The notes beneath the pieces were generated by a model, which made no database searches, had not been told where the DNA came from, and saw only the letters and a list, made by a program, of their open reading frames with translations. Shown piece by piece: positions 1 to 7,930 of a DNA stretch of 64,000 nucleotides; the first letter of the stretch is position 1; each line of letters opens with the position of its first letter. The stretch lies in assembly GCF_017873175.1 (NCBI RefSeq), contig NZ_JAGGJW010000001.1, positions 682,001-746,000 on the forward strand. Direction: 5' to 3'. Made by a program: the position numbers and the translations under genes. This DNA is from Neorhizobium petrolearium (lineage in GTDB: Bacteria; Pseudomonadota; Alphaproteobacteria; Rhizobiales; Rhizobiaceae).

Positions 1-21
1 TGAAATAGATGGGAATCAAAA

Positions 22-31
22 TTATCTATAA
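22..31. promoter_or_regulatory. BioR operator box upstream of bioY
   Basis: The ten bases TTATCTATAA match the published alphaproteobacterial BioR signal TTATMKATAA exactly. The box ends 18 bases before the bioY ATG and lies just before the ribosome binding site AAGGAG (38-43). BioR is a GntR-family repressor of biotin synthesis and uptake genes, so bioY is probably repressed when biotin is sufficient. The bioR gene is not in the window. Confidence 0.85.
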
Positions 32-49
32 TTTGAAAAGGAGCGATTG

Positions 50-637
50 ATGTACCTGACCAATTCCCATGAAGCCCTTGCATTCGATCCGCTGCGGCTG
101 GCCGGCAGGTCGGTCCTGACGAAGGTCGTGTTCGTGCTGGCCGGCACGCTGGCACTGGCGATCGCCTCGCAAATCGCCGTGCCGATGGTGCCGGTGCCGA
201 TCACCATGCAGACCTTCGCGGTGACCATGATCGGCGTGCTCTACGGCTGGCGGCTCGGCGTGGTGACGGTTCTCGCATGGCTCGGCGAGGCTATGCTCGG
301 CGCCCCGGTTCTGGCGGGCGGCGCGGGCGGAATTGCTCCTTTCATGGGGGCGACCGCCGGTTATCTCTTTTCCTTCCCGCTGGTCGCCGCCGCAGCCGGC
401 TGGCTTGCCGAACAAGGCTGGACCGGACAGCGCCTTGTCGCCAGCTTCTCGGCGCATCTGGCCGCAAACCTCTTGTGCCTAGCGCTCGGCTGGGTCTGGC
501 TCGCGGCGTTGATCGGAGCTGAAAAGGCATTCTGGGCCGGTGTCGCGCCCTTCATCCTCGGTGCGGCGTTGAAATCGGGCCTGGCGGCTGCTGTCCTGGC
601 CGTGCTCGCCTCTCGCAATCGTACTGCGGCAGAGTAA
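50..637 (+). CDS. bioY: Biotin transporter substrate-binding component BioY
   Basis: A 195-residue integral membrane protein of the BioY family, the S-component of an ECF-type biotin importer. The PVPITMQTFAV segment near residues 48-58 is the family's most conserved block, and about six hydrophobic segments follow, as expected. The ATG at 50 is chosen because AAGGAG lies at a good distance; a TTG one codon earlier is less likely. BioM (ATPase) and BioN (permease) are not visible downstream. BioY may work alone with lower efficiency, or the partners may lie outside the left edge or elsewhere. Regulation by BioR is indicated by the upstream box. The stop overlaps the next start by one base (TAATG), so the next gene is probably co-transcribed. 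Confidence 0.93.
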   Translation: MYLTNSHEALAFDPLRLAGRSVLTKVVFVLAGTLALAIASQIAVPMVPVPITMQTFAVTMIGVLYGWRLGVVTVLAWLGEAMLGAPVLAGGAGGIAPFMGATAGYLFSFPLVAAAAGWLAEQGWTGQRLVASFSAHLAANLLCLALGWVWLAALIGAEKAFWAGVAPFILGAALKSGLAAAVLAVLASRNRTAAE

Positions 638-1110
638 TGGTTAGGCTGCGGCCGCATCATCTTCTCTGCATGCTGACCTTTGTCGGCGAAGGCTATAATC
701 CGGCCTTCGTCGCCAACTATCGCCGGATCGCGGCCCGGCTTTCTGCCGGCGAACCGATCGAAATCGTCTCCGGCCCGGACGATATCTGCGCGCCGCTTCT
801 GCGGGATGAGGATGCACATTGCCTCGCAGCCTCGGTTGTCGGTCGTGATGCGGCGGCGCTTGCCGATCTTGGCAAGCTGCTTGGTTGTGAGCTTGAGGCA
901 GGATCGGTGATCGTTTCCGACCCGGCGCTGCTTGAGAGATTGCGCCACGCCTTTTCCGCGGGCGTGACGCGCCGCGCCTGCGTCGGTTGCGAATGGGGCG
1001 GGCTTTGCGACCGCATCGCGGGGGAGGGATATCAAGAGGCGCTGGTGCGGGGACGAAAGCTCAATCCGCCGGAAACAGCGCCAGGAATTTCCGCTCGCCC
1101 TCGGGCGTGA
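637..1110 (+). CDS. DUF1284 family protein
   Basis: A 157-residue protein opening with RLRPHHLLCML, the signature start of the DUF1284 family. A second cysteine group, ACVGCEWGGLC, sits near residues 117-127. With the N-terminal cysteine this gives four well-placed cysteines that could bind a metal or an iron-sulfur cluster; that is inference. No biochemical function is established for the family. The start overlaps the bioY stop by one base, implying translational coupling, but a role in biotin metabolism is unproven. Its last 50 bases overlap the end of the convergent ArsR-type gene. Confidence 0.85.
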   Translation: MVRLRPHHLLCMLTFVGEGYNPAFVANYRRIAARLSAGEPIEIVSGPDDICAPLLRDEDAHCLAASVVGRDAAALADLGKLLGCELEAGSVIVSDPALLERLRHAFSAGVTRRACVGCEWGGLCDRIAGEGYQEALVRGRKLNPPETAPGISARPRA

Positions 1111-1744
1111 ACAGCACGGCGCGGCTTTCGCCGCTGCGCCTTGCCCAGCCTTTTTCGAGGAAATGCGACAGCAGCGCCTTGCCGAGCGTGCCGGCAAGAT
1201 GCGAGCGCCGCTCGCTCCAGTCGAGGCAGGATTTGCAGATCGGCCGGCGGCTGGAGGAAAGCGTTCCCACATCGATGCCGATCCTGCCGAGTTCCGCCCG
1301 GCCTTCCTCCGTCATCGCCAGGTTCTCGCCATCGGTCGCAATCGCACCACGTTTGACGAAACTGTCGAGCATCCTCACACCATAATCTCCGGCCAGGTGA
1401 TCGTAGCAGACCCGCGCCTTGCGCAACGCCGGATCCTTCGGTCCTGGCTGGTGGCGCAGGTGCCCGCGGCTTGCGGCAAATCCCATGAGACTTTCGAGCA
1501 GCGAGCCGGCCGCCGCATCGGCCAGCGTGAAATAGCGATGCCGTCCCTGCTTGCGCTGGGCGATGAGGCCGCCATCCTCCAGTTTCGAAAGATGCGAACT
1601 CGCCGTCTGCAGCGTCACGCCGGCTGCTTGCGCAAGCTCGGTCGCCGTCAGCGCCTGTCCGCCCATCAACGCCGTCAGCATGTTGGCGCGGGCGGGATCA
1701 CCGATCAATGTTCCGATGCGGGCAATGTCTGGGCCTTCTTTCAT
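1061..1744 (-). CDS. ArsR-family winged-helix transcriptional regulator
   Basis: A 227-residue cytosolic regulator. Residues about 8-75 form an ArsR/SmtB-type winged helix-turn-helix (LTATELAQAAGVTLQTASSH is the recognition region, with a wing around KQGRHRYF). The C-terminal half, longer than in the smallest ArsR proteins, contains a conserved-looking CKSCLDWSERR block near residues 170-180 that could sense metal or redox state; no ligand can be assigned. It is transcribed divergently from the NIPSNAP/ABM pair across a 70-base gap holding a palindrome, so it probably controls that pair and itself. Its 3' end overlaps the DUF1284 gene tail to tail. Confidence 0.88.
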   Translation of the reverse strand: MKEGPDIARIGTLIGDPARANMLTALMGGQALTATELAQAAGVTLQTASSHLSKLEDGGLIAQRKQGRHRYFTLADAAAGSLLESLMGFAASRGHLRHQPGPKDPALRKARVCYDHLAGDYGVRMLDSFVKRGAIATDGENLAMTEEGRAELGRIGIDVGTLSSSRRPICKSCLDWSERRSHLAGTLGKALLSHFLEKGWARRSGESRAVLFTPEGERKFLALFPAD

Positions 1745-1756
1745 ACTTCGATCCTA

Positions 1757-1777
1757 GCCGAAGCATCTTCGTTCGGC
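1757..1777. promoter_or_regulatory. Palindromic element in the ArsR / NIPSNAP divergent promoter
   Basis: The gap between the two divergent genes contains GCCGAA (1757-1762) and TTCGGC (1772-1777) as an outer inverted repeat and CGAAG-CAT-CTTCG (1759-1771) as an inner one. It is the only obvious dyad in the 70-base gap and is a reasonable operator for the adjacent ArsR-type regulator. Assignment is by position only. Confidence 0.45.
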
Positions 1778-1814
1778 AATATGGCAAAACACCCCTGCAA
1801 GACAGGAGAAAGCC

Positions 1815-2144
1815 ATGATCACGTGTTTCATTCGCTATGAGATCGACCCGTTCAGGAAAACTGAGTTCGCCGAATATGCCCGCAACTGGGGCCAGGCGAT
1901 CCCGCGCTGCGGTGCCGATCTCATCGGTTATTTCGGTCCCCATGAAGGCTCGGCCACGACCGCCTACGGCGTCTATAATATCGAGAGCCTGGCGGCCTAC
2001 GAAAGCTACCGCGCCCGGCTGGCGGCCGATCCGCTCGGTCAGCAGAACTACGCCTTCGCAAAACGCGAGCGTTTTATCCTGAAGGAAGACCGGATCTTCC
2101 TGAAGAATGTGTCCACGCCCCACGGAGCTTTCGTAAAGCCATGA
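1815..2144 (+). CDS. NIPSNAP family protein
   Basis: A 109-residue protein of the NIPSNAP family, a dimeric ferredoxin-like alpha-beta barrel fold related to small monooxygenases. It opens with MITCFIRYEIDPF, continues with the typical FAEYARNW and a GYFGPHEG loop, and ends with a strand-rich region. AGGAG lies just before the ATG. Catalytic function in bacteria is not settled. The stop overlaps the next ATG by four bases (ATGA), so the two barrel proteins are co-translated and may act together on one small aromatic or reactive substrate, which is inference. Likely regulator: the divergent ArsR-type protein. Confidence 0.88.
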   Translation: MITCFIRYEIDPFRKTEFAEYARNWGQAIPRCGADLIGYFGPHEGSATTAYGVYNIESLAAYESYRARLAADPLGQQNYAFAKRERFILKEDRIFLKNVSTPHGAFVKP

Positions 2145-2488
2145 TCGCCGTCATCTTCGAAGTCGTGCCCTATATGGGCGAACGCCACAAATATCTCGAT
2201 CTTGCGGGCGAGCTTCGCTCCGAGCTCGAAAGGATCGATGGATTCATCTCGATCGAACGCTTCGAGAGCCTCACCATGCGCGGAAAACTTCTCTCGCTCT
2301 CCTTCTGGCGGGACGAGGAGGCGGTGCGTCAGTGGCGCAATCTCGAAGCCCATCGCGCCGCCCAGCGGGCGGGGCGCAATGGCATCTTGGCCGATTACCG
2401 CCTGCGCATCGGCCATGTTCTGCGCGACTACGGCATGTTCGAGCGCGACGAGGCGCCGGAGGACAGCCGCAAGGTGCATGCGGCGTGA
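2141..2488 (+). CDS. Antibiotic biosynthesis monooxygenase (ABM) domain protein
   Basis: A 115-residue protein with the small ABM-type dimeric alpha/beta-barrel pattern: MIAVIFEVVP strand, a helix with two arginine/glutamate-rich turns, the typical GFISIERFES loop near residues 37-46, and LLSLSFWRDEEAVRQWRN near 51-68. Such proteins oxidise or degrade small ring compounds without a metal, or are heme-degrading relatives; no heme motif is evident. It overlaps the NIPSNAP gene by four bases. The next 131 bases hold no gene. Confidence 0.87.
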   Translation: MIAVIFEVVPYMGERHKYLDLAGELRSELERIDGFISIERFESLTMRGKLLSLSFWRDEEAVRQWRNLEAHRAAQRAGRNGILADYRLRIGHVLRDYGMFERDEAPEDSRKVHAA

Positions 2489-2619
2489 TTTTTCCAAGAT
2501 CCCCGGCCTGTACTGGCTTCTGTTTCGAAAGGCCGTTGCCCTGCGTGGAAGCGAGTCGGCAGGCTTAGATTTTCCGATGCGGCGTACCATCCGCGGGGTT
2601 TCCGTGCTATAGGACGGCC

Positions 2620-3333
2620 ATGGCTGATTTCGCATATCTCATCGAGCCGCCCTTCAACTACCGGCGGCCGGACGGAACCGTGACCGGCTGCGATGTCGAG
2701 CTTGCGCGAACGGTTCTGGCGATGGCTGGCGTCCGCGATGTCACCATGGCTGAAACCGAGTTCGCGCAGCTCCTGCCCGGCCTCGACGATGGCCGATGGC
2801 GGATGACGACGGGCCTTTTCTCCACGCAGGAGCGCAGGCGGTTCGCCGCTTTCAGCCGGCCGATCTGGGCCTTGCCGGACGGGTTGCTGGTGCGGCAGGG
2901 CAATCCCATGCGCCTTACCGGATACAGATCGGCCGCGCAGGCGGAAGGCTGCGTGCTGGCCGTCATCCGCGATCAGTTCCAGCACCGGTCCGCCATAGGG
3001 TTTGGCGTGCCAAAGGAGCGCATCCTGATCTTGGAAACCTATGCCGATGCCGCAGCCGCCATATTGGACGGGCGGGCGGATGGCTATGCGAGCGTCGCGC
3101 GGGCGCATGGTGGCTATCTGGAGCAAAACAGGGGGCTGCCCCTGGAGACGGTCATCGTCGGTCGAGACGAGAAGGAGCCGGCATTCGGTTCGTTCGCATT
3201 CCGCAAGTCGGATGCGATACTCAGGCAGGCGGTCGACGACGCGCTTCTGGCTTATCTCGGTTCAGGGGAGCACCGTGCGATGATGAAGACATTCGGCTTC
3301 GATGATGCTGAGATCGATCTGGTAGCAGGCTAG
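2620..3333 (+). CDS. Substrate-binding-protein-like (SBP_bac_3) protein without signal peptide
   Basis: A 237-residue protein with the fold pattern of amino-acid-type periplasmic binding proteins (IEPPFNYRRPDGTVTGCDVE at residues 8-27, then a TTGLFSTQERR segment and GRADGYASVARAHGGYLE). The family usually has a signal peptide and neighbouring permease and ATPase genes. Here the coding frame starts directly at MADFAYLIEPP after a short AGGA site, with no hydrophobic leader, and no transporter is adjacent. It may be a cytosolic ligand-binding protein, or a non-transport relative. The ligand is unknown. Confidence 0.75.
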   Translation: MADFAYLIEPPFNYRRPDGTVTGCDVELARTVLAMAGVRDVTMAETEFAQLLPGLDDGRWRMTTGLFSTQERRRFAAFSRPIWALPDGLLVRQGNPMRLTGYRSAAQAEGCVLAVIRDQFQHRSAIGFGVPKERILILETYADAAAAILDGRADGYASVARAHGGYLEQNRGLPLETVIVGRDEKEPAFGSFAFRKSDAILRQAVDDALLAYLGSGEHRAMMKTFGFDDAEIDLVAG

Positions 3334-3406
3334 GGAGACCGCGCCTCCCGTCCTGGATCGCGGTCCTCAAAAATTTTCTCGAAATCGTTCAATGCTTTCA
3401 GCTTTT

Positions 3407-4602
<1,196 letters not shown>

Positions 4603-4673
4603 TCCACCGGTCCCGCCAGATCGCACAAATTCCTTGCCCGGTCATGTACCTCTAGTCCCGGGTGAGGAGAATT

Positions 4674-4702
4674 GGCGCTCGGGGAGGCTGACCCCGGGCG
4701 CC
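4674..4702 (+). terminator. Hairpin terminator after ccrM
   Basis: GGCGCTCGGGG (4674-4684) pairs with CCCCGGGCGCC (4692-4702) with one G-T pair and a seven-base loop, followed by ATATTTCTTT. It lies 72 bases after the ccrM stop and just after the end of the convergent HAD gene, so it may act on both strands. Confidence 0.7.
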
Positions 4703-4715
4703 ATATTTCTTTCGG

Positions 4716-5330
4716 TCAGACCTCCACGCCGTAGCCGGCGAGGTCCTTTCTAAGCGTTTCGGGATCCTTGAAATGCACCGCCTGCCAGCCGGCGGCGCGG
4801 GCACCTTCCACATTCGGATAGGAATCGTCGATGAAGATCGTCGCTTCCGGGACGAGGCCGAAATCGCGGGCATGCCTTTCGTAGATCGCCACGTCCGGCT
4901 TGATGAGGCCGATCTCGCCGGAAACGGTGACGCCCCGCGGCTTGTCGAGGAAGGGAAACAGTCTCCTGGCGTCGACGAATGTGTCGGCGGCGAAGTTGGT
5001 CAGCATCGTCACGTCGCGGCCGCTGTCGATCAGGCCTTCCATTATCGCCACCGAGCCGTCATAGGCATGCGGAACCATCTCGTGCCAGTATTTGCGAAAG
5101 GCGCGAATCTGTTCCTCCCGCTGGGGATGCTCGGCGATCAGCAGCGCTTCGGCATCCTCCCAGGTGCGGCCGCGGTCCTGTTCCAGGTTCCATTCATGGG
5201 TGCAGACATTGAGGAAGAACCATTTGCGTTCTTCTTCATCGGGGATGAGGCGGCTGAAGGGAATGTTCGGATCGTAGTGGATCAGCACCTTGCCGATGTC
5301 GAAGACGATGTGATCGATCGTGGCCGCCAT
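4716..5330 (-). CDS. HAD-superfamily phosphatase (YihX-like)
   Basis: A 204-residue cytosolic hydrolase of the HAD superfamily. Motif I is VFDIGKVLIHYDP near residues 8-20; the nucleophile Asp is kept, while the usual second Asp is Gly, as in the YihX sugar-phosphatase branch. MLTNFA near 108 supplies motif II Thr, the lysine in GLIKPDVAIY near 146 motif III, and FIDDSYPNVEGARAAG near 169-184 motif IV. ATG at 5330 is preferred over an upstream in-frame start because AAGGA stands before it and the family begins here. It lies 19 bases after mutY and is probably co-transcribed. The substrate cannot be told. Confidence 0.88.
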   Translation of the reverse strand: MAATIDHIVFDIGKVLIHYDPNIPFSRLIPDEEERKWFFLNVCTHEWNLEQDRGRTWEDAEALLIAEHPQREEQIRAFRKYWHEMVPHAYDGSVAIMEGLIDSGRDVTMLTNFAADTFVDARRLFPFLDKPRGVTVSGEIGLIKPDVAIYERHARDFGLVPEATIFIDDSYPNVEGARAAGWQAVHFKDPETLRKDLAGYGVEV

Positions 5331-5349
5331 TGAGTATTCCTTGAAAGAA

Positions 5350-6435
5350 TCAGTTCGGGTGTTTTTCGAAGGCTCGCGGAATAGCCTGCGCAATTGCTTT
5401 TTTCATGACAGTCGGCAATGCCTGGGCCTCAAGATTTGTGACCGGCTCCCACCACCCGTCATCGACGGCGACCTTCTCGGTCAGCGCCCGGAAGACGGAA
5501 AGCCTGAGTTCGAAATGGGTGAAGACATGGACGACCGTGCCGCAGGCTTCCCAGCCGGCAGGAAAGGGAGCATGGTCTGCCGTCGTGCCGCCGTCGACCC
5601 GCGAAGTCCAGGCAGTGGTTGGCACTTCCGTCATGCCGCCGAGCAAGCCGCTTTCGATGCGGCGCTTTAGAAGCGCTTCGCCCTCGGGCGTCACGGCGAC
5701 GAAGGCCGCACCGAACCGCACCGGCTTTTCCTTCTTAGCCGCCTTGACCGGAAAGCTCTCCGGGTCGTGTTCGGCAAAGGCAAGACAGTCGTCACGGAAG
5801 GGACAGAGTGCGCAGGTCGGCCGTTTCGGTGTGCAGATCGTAGCGCCGAGATCCATCATCGCCTGGGCGAAGTCGCCCGGCCGGTCCGAAGGCGTCAGTT
5901 CGGCGACCTTGGCCTTCATCAAAGGCTTGGAGCCCGGCAGCGGCGCATCGATGGCGTGGAGCCGCGAGATCACCCGCTCCACATTGCCGTCCATCACGGC
6001 GGACTGCCGGTTGAAGGCGATCGCCGCAATGGCCGCTGACGTATAGTCGCCGATGCCGGGAAGCGCCCTCAGTCCCTCCTCCGTATCCGGGAAGACGCCA
6101 CCATGTTCCAGGGCCACTGCCTCGGCGCATTTCTTGAGGTTGCGGGCGCGAGCGTAGTATCCAAGCCCGGCCCAGGCCGCCATCACCTCCTCGATAGGGG
6201 CGGCCGCCAGATCGGTCACCTTGGGCCAGAGCGCCAGGAATTTGGCGAAATAGGGTTTGACGGCCTGCACGGTCGTCTGCTGCAGCATCACTTCCGAGAG
6301 CCAGACATGGTAGGGATCGGCCCGTTTTCCGGCCTTCGCGGCAGCCGGGTTCACCCGCCAGGGCAAGTCCCGGTGGTGCCGGTCGTACCAGGAAAGAAGC
6401 TTCGGGGCATGGGGTGCGGGGAGCGTCTGGAGCAT
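5350..6435 (-). CDS. mutY: A/G-specific adenine glycosylase MutY
   Basis: A 361-residue base-excision repair enzyme that removes A mispaired with 8-oxoguanine. The N-terminal helix-hairpin-helix glycosylase domain includes WLSEVMLQQTTVQAV with the catalytic Glu, LPGIGDYTSAAIAAIAF with the hairpin and VMDGNVERVISRL with the catalytic Asp. The [4Fe-4S] cysteines follow in ICTPKRPTCALCPFRDDC (C-X6-C-X2-C-X5-C). The C-terminal third is the MutT-like domain that recognises 8-oxoG. It is divergent from the DUF721 gene, a common arrangement in Rhizobiales. Confidence 0.97.
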   Translation of the reverse strand: MLQTLPAPHAPKLLSWYDRHHRDLPWRVNPAAAKAGKRADPYHVWLSEVMLQQTTVQAVKPYFAKFLALWPKVTDLAAAPIEEVMAAWAGLGYYARARNLKKCAEAVALEHGGVFPDTEEGLRALPGIGDYTSAAIAAIAFNRQSAVMDGNVERVISRLHAIDAPLPGSKPLMKAKVAELTPSDRPGDFAQAMMDLGATICTPKRPTCALCPFRDDCLAFAEHDPESFPVKAAKKEKPVRFGAAFVAVTPEGEALLKRRIESGLLGGMTEVPTTAWTSRVDGGTTADHAPFPAGWEACGTVVHVFTHFELRLSVFRALTEKVAVDDGWWEPVTNLEAQALPTVMKKAIAQAIPRAFEKHPN

Positions 6436-6534
6436 CGTTTGCCGTAACGGGAGGAGATGCCCTATACTTGAAACAGGAATGCGCCGCCATCAAGGATGGC
6501 GCGGACGAATGCGACCAGGAATCCGACAAGAGCG

Positions 6535-7044
6535 ATGAGTTATCCAAAGAAAGGCACCCGGCGAGGCGTCGTCCAGATTTCCGAGGTCGCGAACGGCATC
6601 ATCGATCCGGTGCTGGCCCGCCGTGCCGGCATATCGACGGCGCTGCTCGGCTCCTGGAACGAGATCGCCGGCGAGGGTTTTGCCGACTGCACGCGGCCGG
6701 AGAAGATCGTCTGGCCGCGCAATGATGGGTATGGCGAAACGAGTTATCAGCCCGGCGTTTTGACGATTGCCTGCGAAGGCGCTCGCGCGCTGTTTCTCAC
6801 CCATGCCCAGGGCGAACTGATCGCTCGCATCAACGGCTTTTTCGGTTTTCCCGCTGTTCGGCAGATCCGCATCGTCCAGAAGCCCGTCTCGCCAACTTCC
6901 AGACATCCGAAGAAGCCGCCGCCGCTGAAAGGCGAGGCTGCGAAACGCCTAGAAACCATGATGGAAGGCATCGAAAGCGAGGCCTTGAAAAAGGCGGTGG
7001 CCCGGCTCGGCACCGCCGTCCTGCAGAAGAAACGCAAGGCGTGA
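6535..7044 (+). CDS. DUF721 domain protein
   Basis: A 169-residue protein with a DUF721 domain (about residues 25-110: GIIDPVLARRAG, WNEIAGEGFADCTRPEKIVWP, then LTIACEGARALFLTHAQGELIARIN). The family has a KH-like nucleic-acid-binding fold suggested by structure prediction, and no established function. The C-terminal 50 residues are rich in Lys and Pro. The ATG at 6535 fits the family start; an in-frame ATG at 6496 would add 13 residues, and its AAGG is too close to be a good ribosome site. It stands between mutY and a dsbA-like gene, as in other rhizobia. Confidence 0.83.
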   Translation: MSYPKKGTRRGVVQISEVANGIIDPVLARRAGISTALLGSWNEIAGEGFADCTRPEKIVWPRNDGYGETSYQPGVLTIACEGARALFLTHAQGELIARINGFFGFPAVRQIRIVQKPVSPTSRHPKKPPPLKGEAAKRLETMMEGIESEALKKAVARLGTAVLQKKRKA

Positions 7045-7189
7045 GCGCGGAGAACTTGCGTTCATCTCTGATACACTTTCGATTTGTCACAATTCTTTGA
7101 AGAGTTTTGCCTATCGACAGCTTGTTCGCGTTCGGGTGCCGCGATACGGAATGTCAAACAATTCGAGACCTCTCGCACACGGGTGTTCT

Positions 7190-7894
7190 ATGCAGATGAA
7201 CGATATCACCATCACCAGGCGCGCACTTTTCGGCGGAGTGGCCGTGGCCGCTCTTTGCCTGACGCTGCCGCTCGGCGCTTCACAGGCCTTCGCGCAGGAA
7301 ATTCCGGAATCGCAAGGCGACGTGGATATGGCCGAAGCGCTGAAGCCCGGTCCGCTGCCGGAAATGGCGCTCGGTGAAGAGAATGCCCCGGTGAAAATCA
7401 TCGAATACATGTCGATGACCTGCCCGCATTGCGCCAATTTCCACAACAATACTTTCGAGGCCATCAAGACCAAATATGTCGATAGCGGCAAGGTTCGCTT
7501 CATCATCCGGGAGTTCCCGTTCGATCCGGTCGCGACGGCCGCCTTCATGCTGGCCCGCTGCAACCCGCAGAACTCGCAGGAGCTTTCCACGGCCGCGCAG
7601 TATTTCCCGATGATCTCGATGCTCTTCAAGCAGCAGCGCGCCTGGGCGGCTCCTGCCGACGGCAATGTCCGCAATGCCCTGCTCCAGAGCGTCAAACTTG
7701 CAGGTTACTCACAGCAGAGTTTCGAGGCTTGCTTGACGAACCAGAAGCTTCTCGATGAAGTAAATGAAGTCGTGAAGCGGGGCGCGGACAAATTTGGTGT
7801 GAATTCCACGCCGACCTTCCTGATCAACGGCAAGAAGTATTCGGGAGACATGTCGGTTGAATCCATGTCCAAGCTCATCGACAGCCTGTTGTGA
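7190..7894 (+). CDS. DsbA-family thiol:disulfide oxidoreductase, Tat-exported
   Basis: A protein of about 234 residues with a Thioredoxin_4/DsbA fold. It begins with a twin-arginine leader (TRRALFGG followed by a hydrophobic core and cleavage after QAFA), so it is likely exported folded by the Tat system. The active-site CPHC is about residue 77, in EYMSMTCPHCANF, and the cis-proline loop is NSTPTFLING near 200. It probably forms or shuffles disulfides in periplasmic proteins. ATG codons at 7190 and 7196 are both possible; earlier in-frame starts would put 30 residues before the Tat motif and are unlikely. smc follows 36 bases later. Confidence 0.88.
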   Translation: MQMNDITITRRALFGGVAVAALCLTLPLGASQAFAQEIPESQGDVDMAEALKPGPLPEMALGEENAPVKIIEYMSMTCPHCANFHNNTFEAIKTKYVDSGKVRFIIREFPFDPVATAAFMLARCNPQNSQELSTAAQYFPMISMLFKQQRAWAAPADGNVRNALLQSVKLAGYSQQSFEACLTNQKLLDEVNEVVKRGADKFGVNSTPTFLINGKKYSGDMSVESMSKLIDSLL

Positions 7895-7899
7895 GCACT

Positions 7900-7927
7900 C
7901 TTTCCCTGAAGGGAAGGTGAGGGGCGC
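7900..7927. repeat. Short palindrome, degenerate copy of the rhizobial mosaic repeat
   Basis: CTTTCCC-TGAA-GGGAAGG (7900-7917) is a hairpin followed by GTGAGGGGC. The same GGTGAGGGGC tail follows the larger palindromes at 61343-61480, so this is probably a small remnant of the same repeat family. It lies in the gap before smc. Confidence 0.5.
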
Positions 7928-7930
7928 GGC

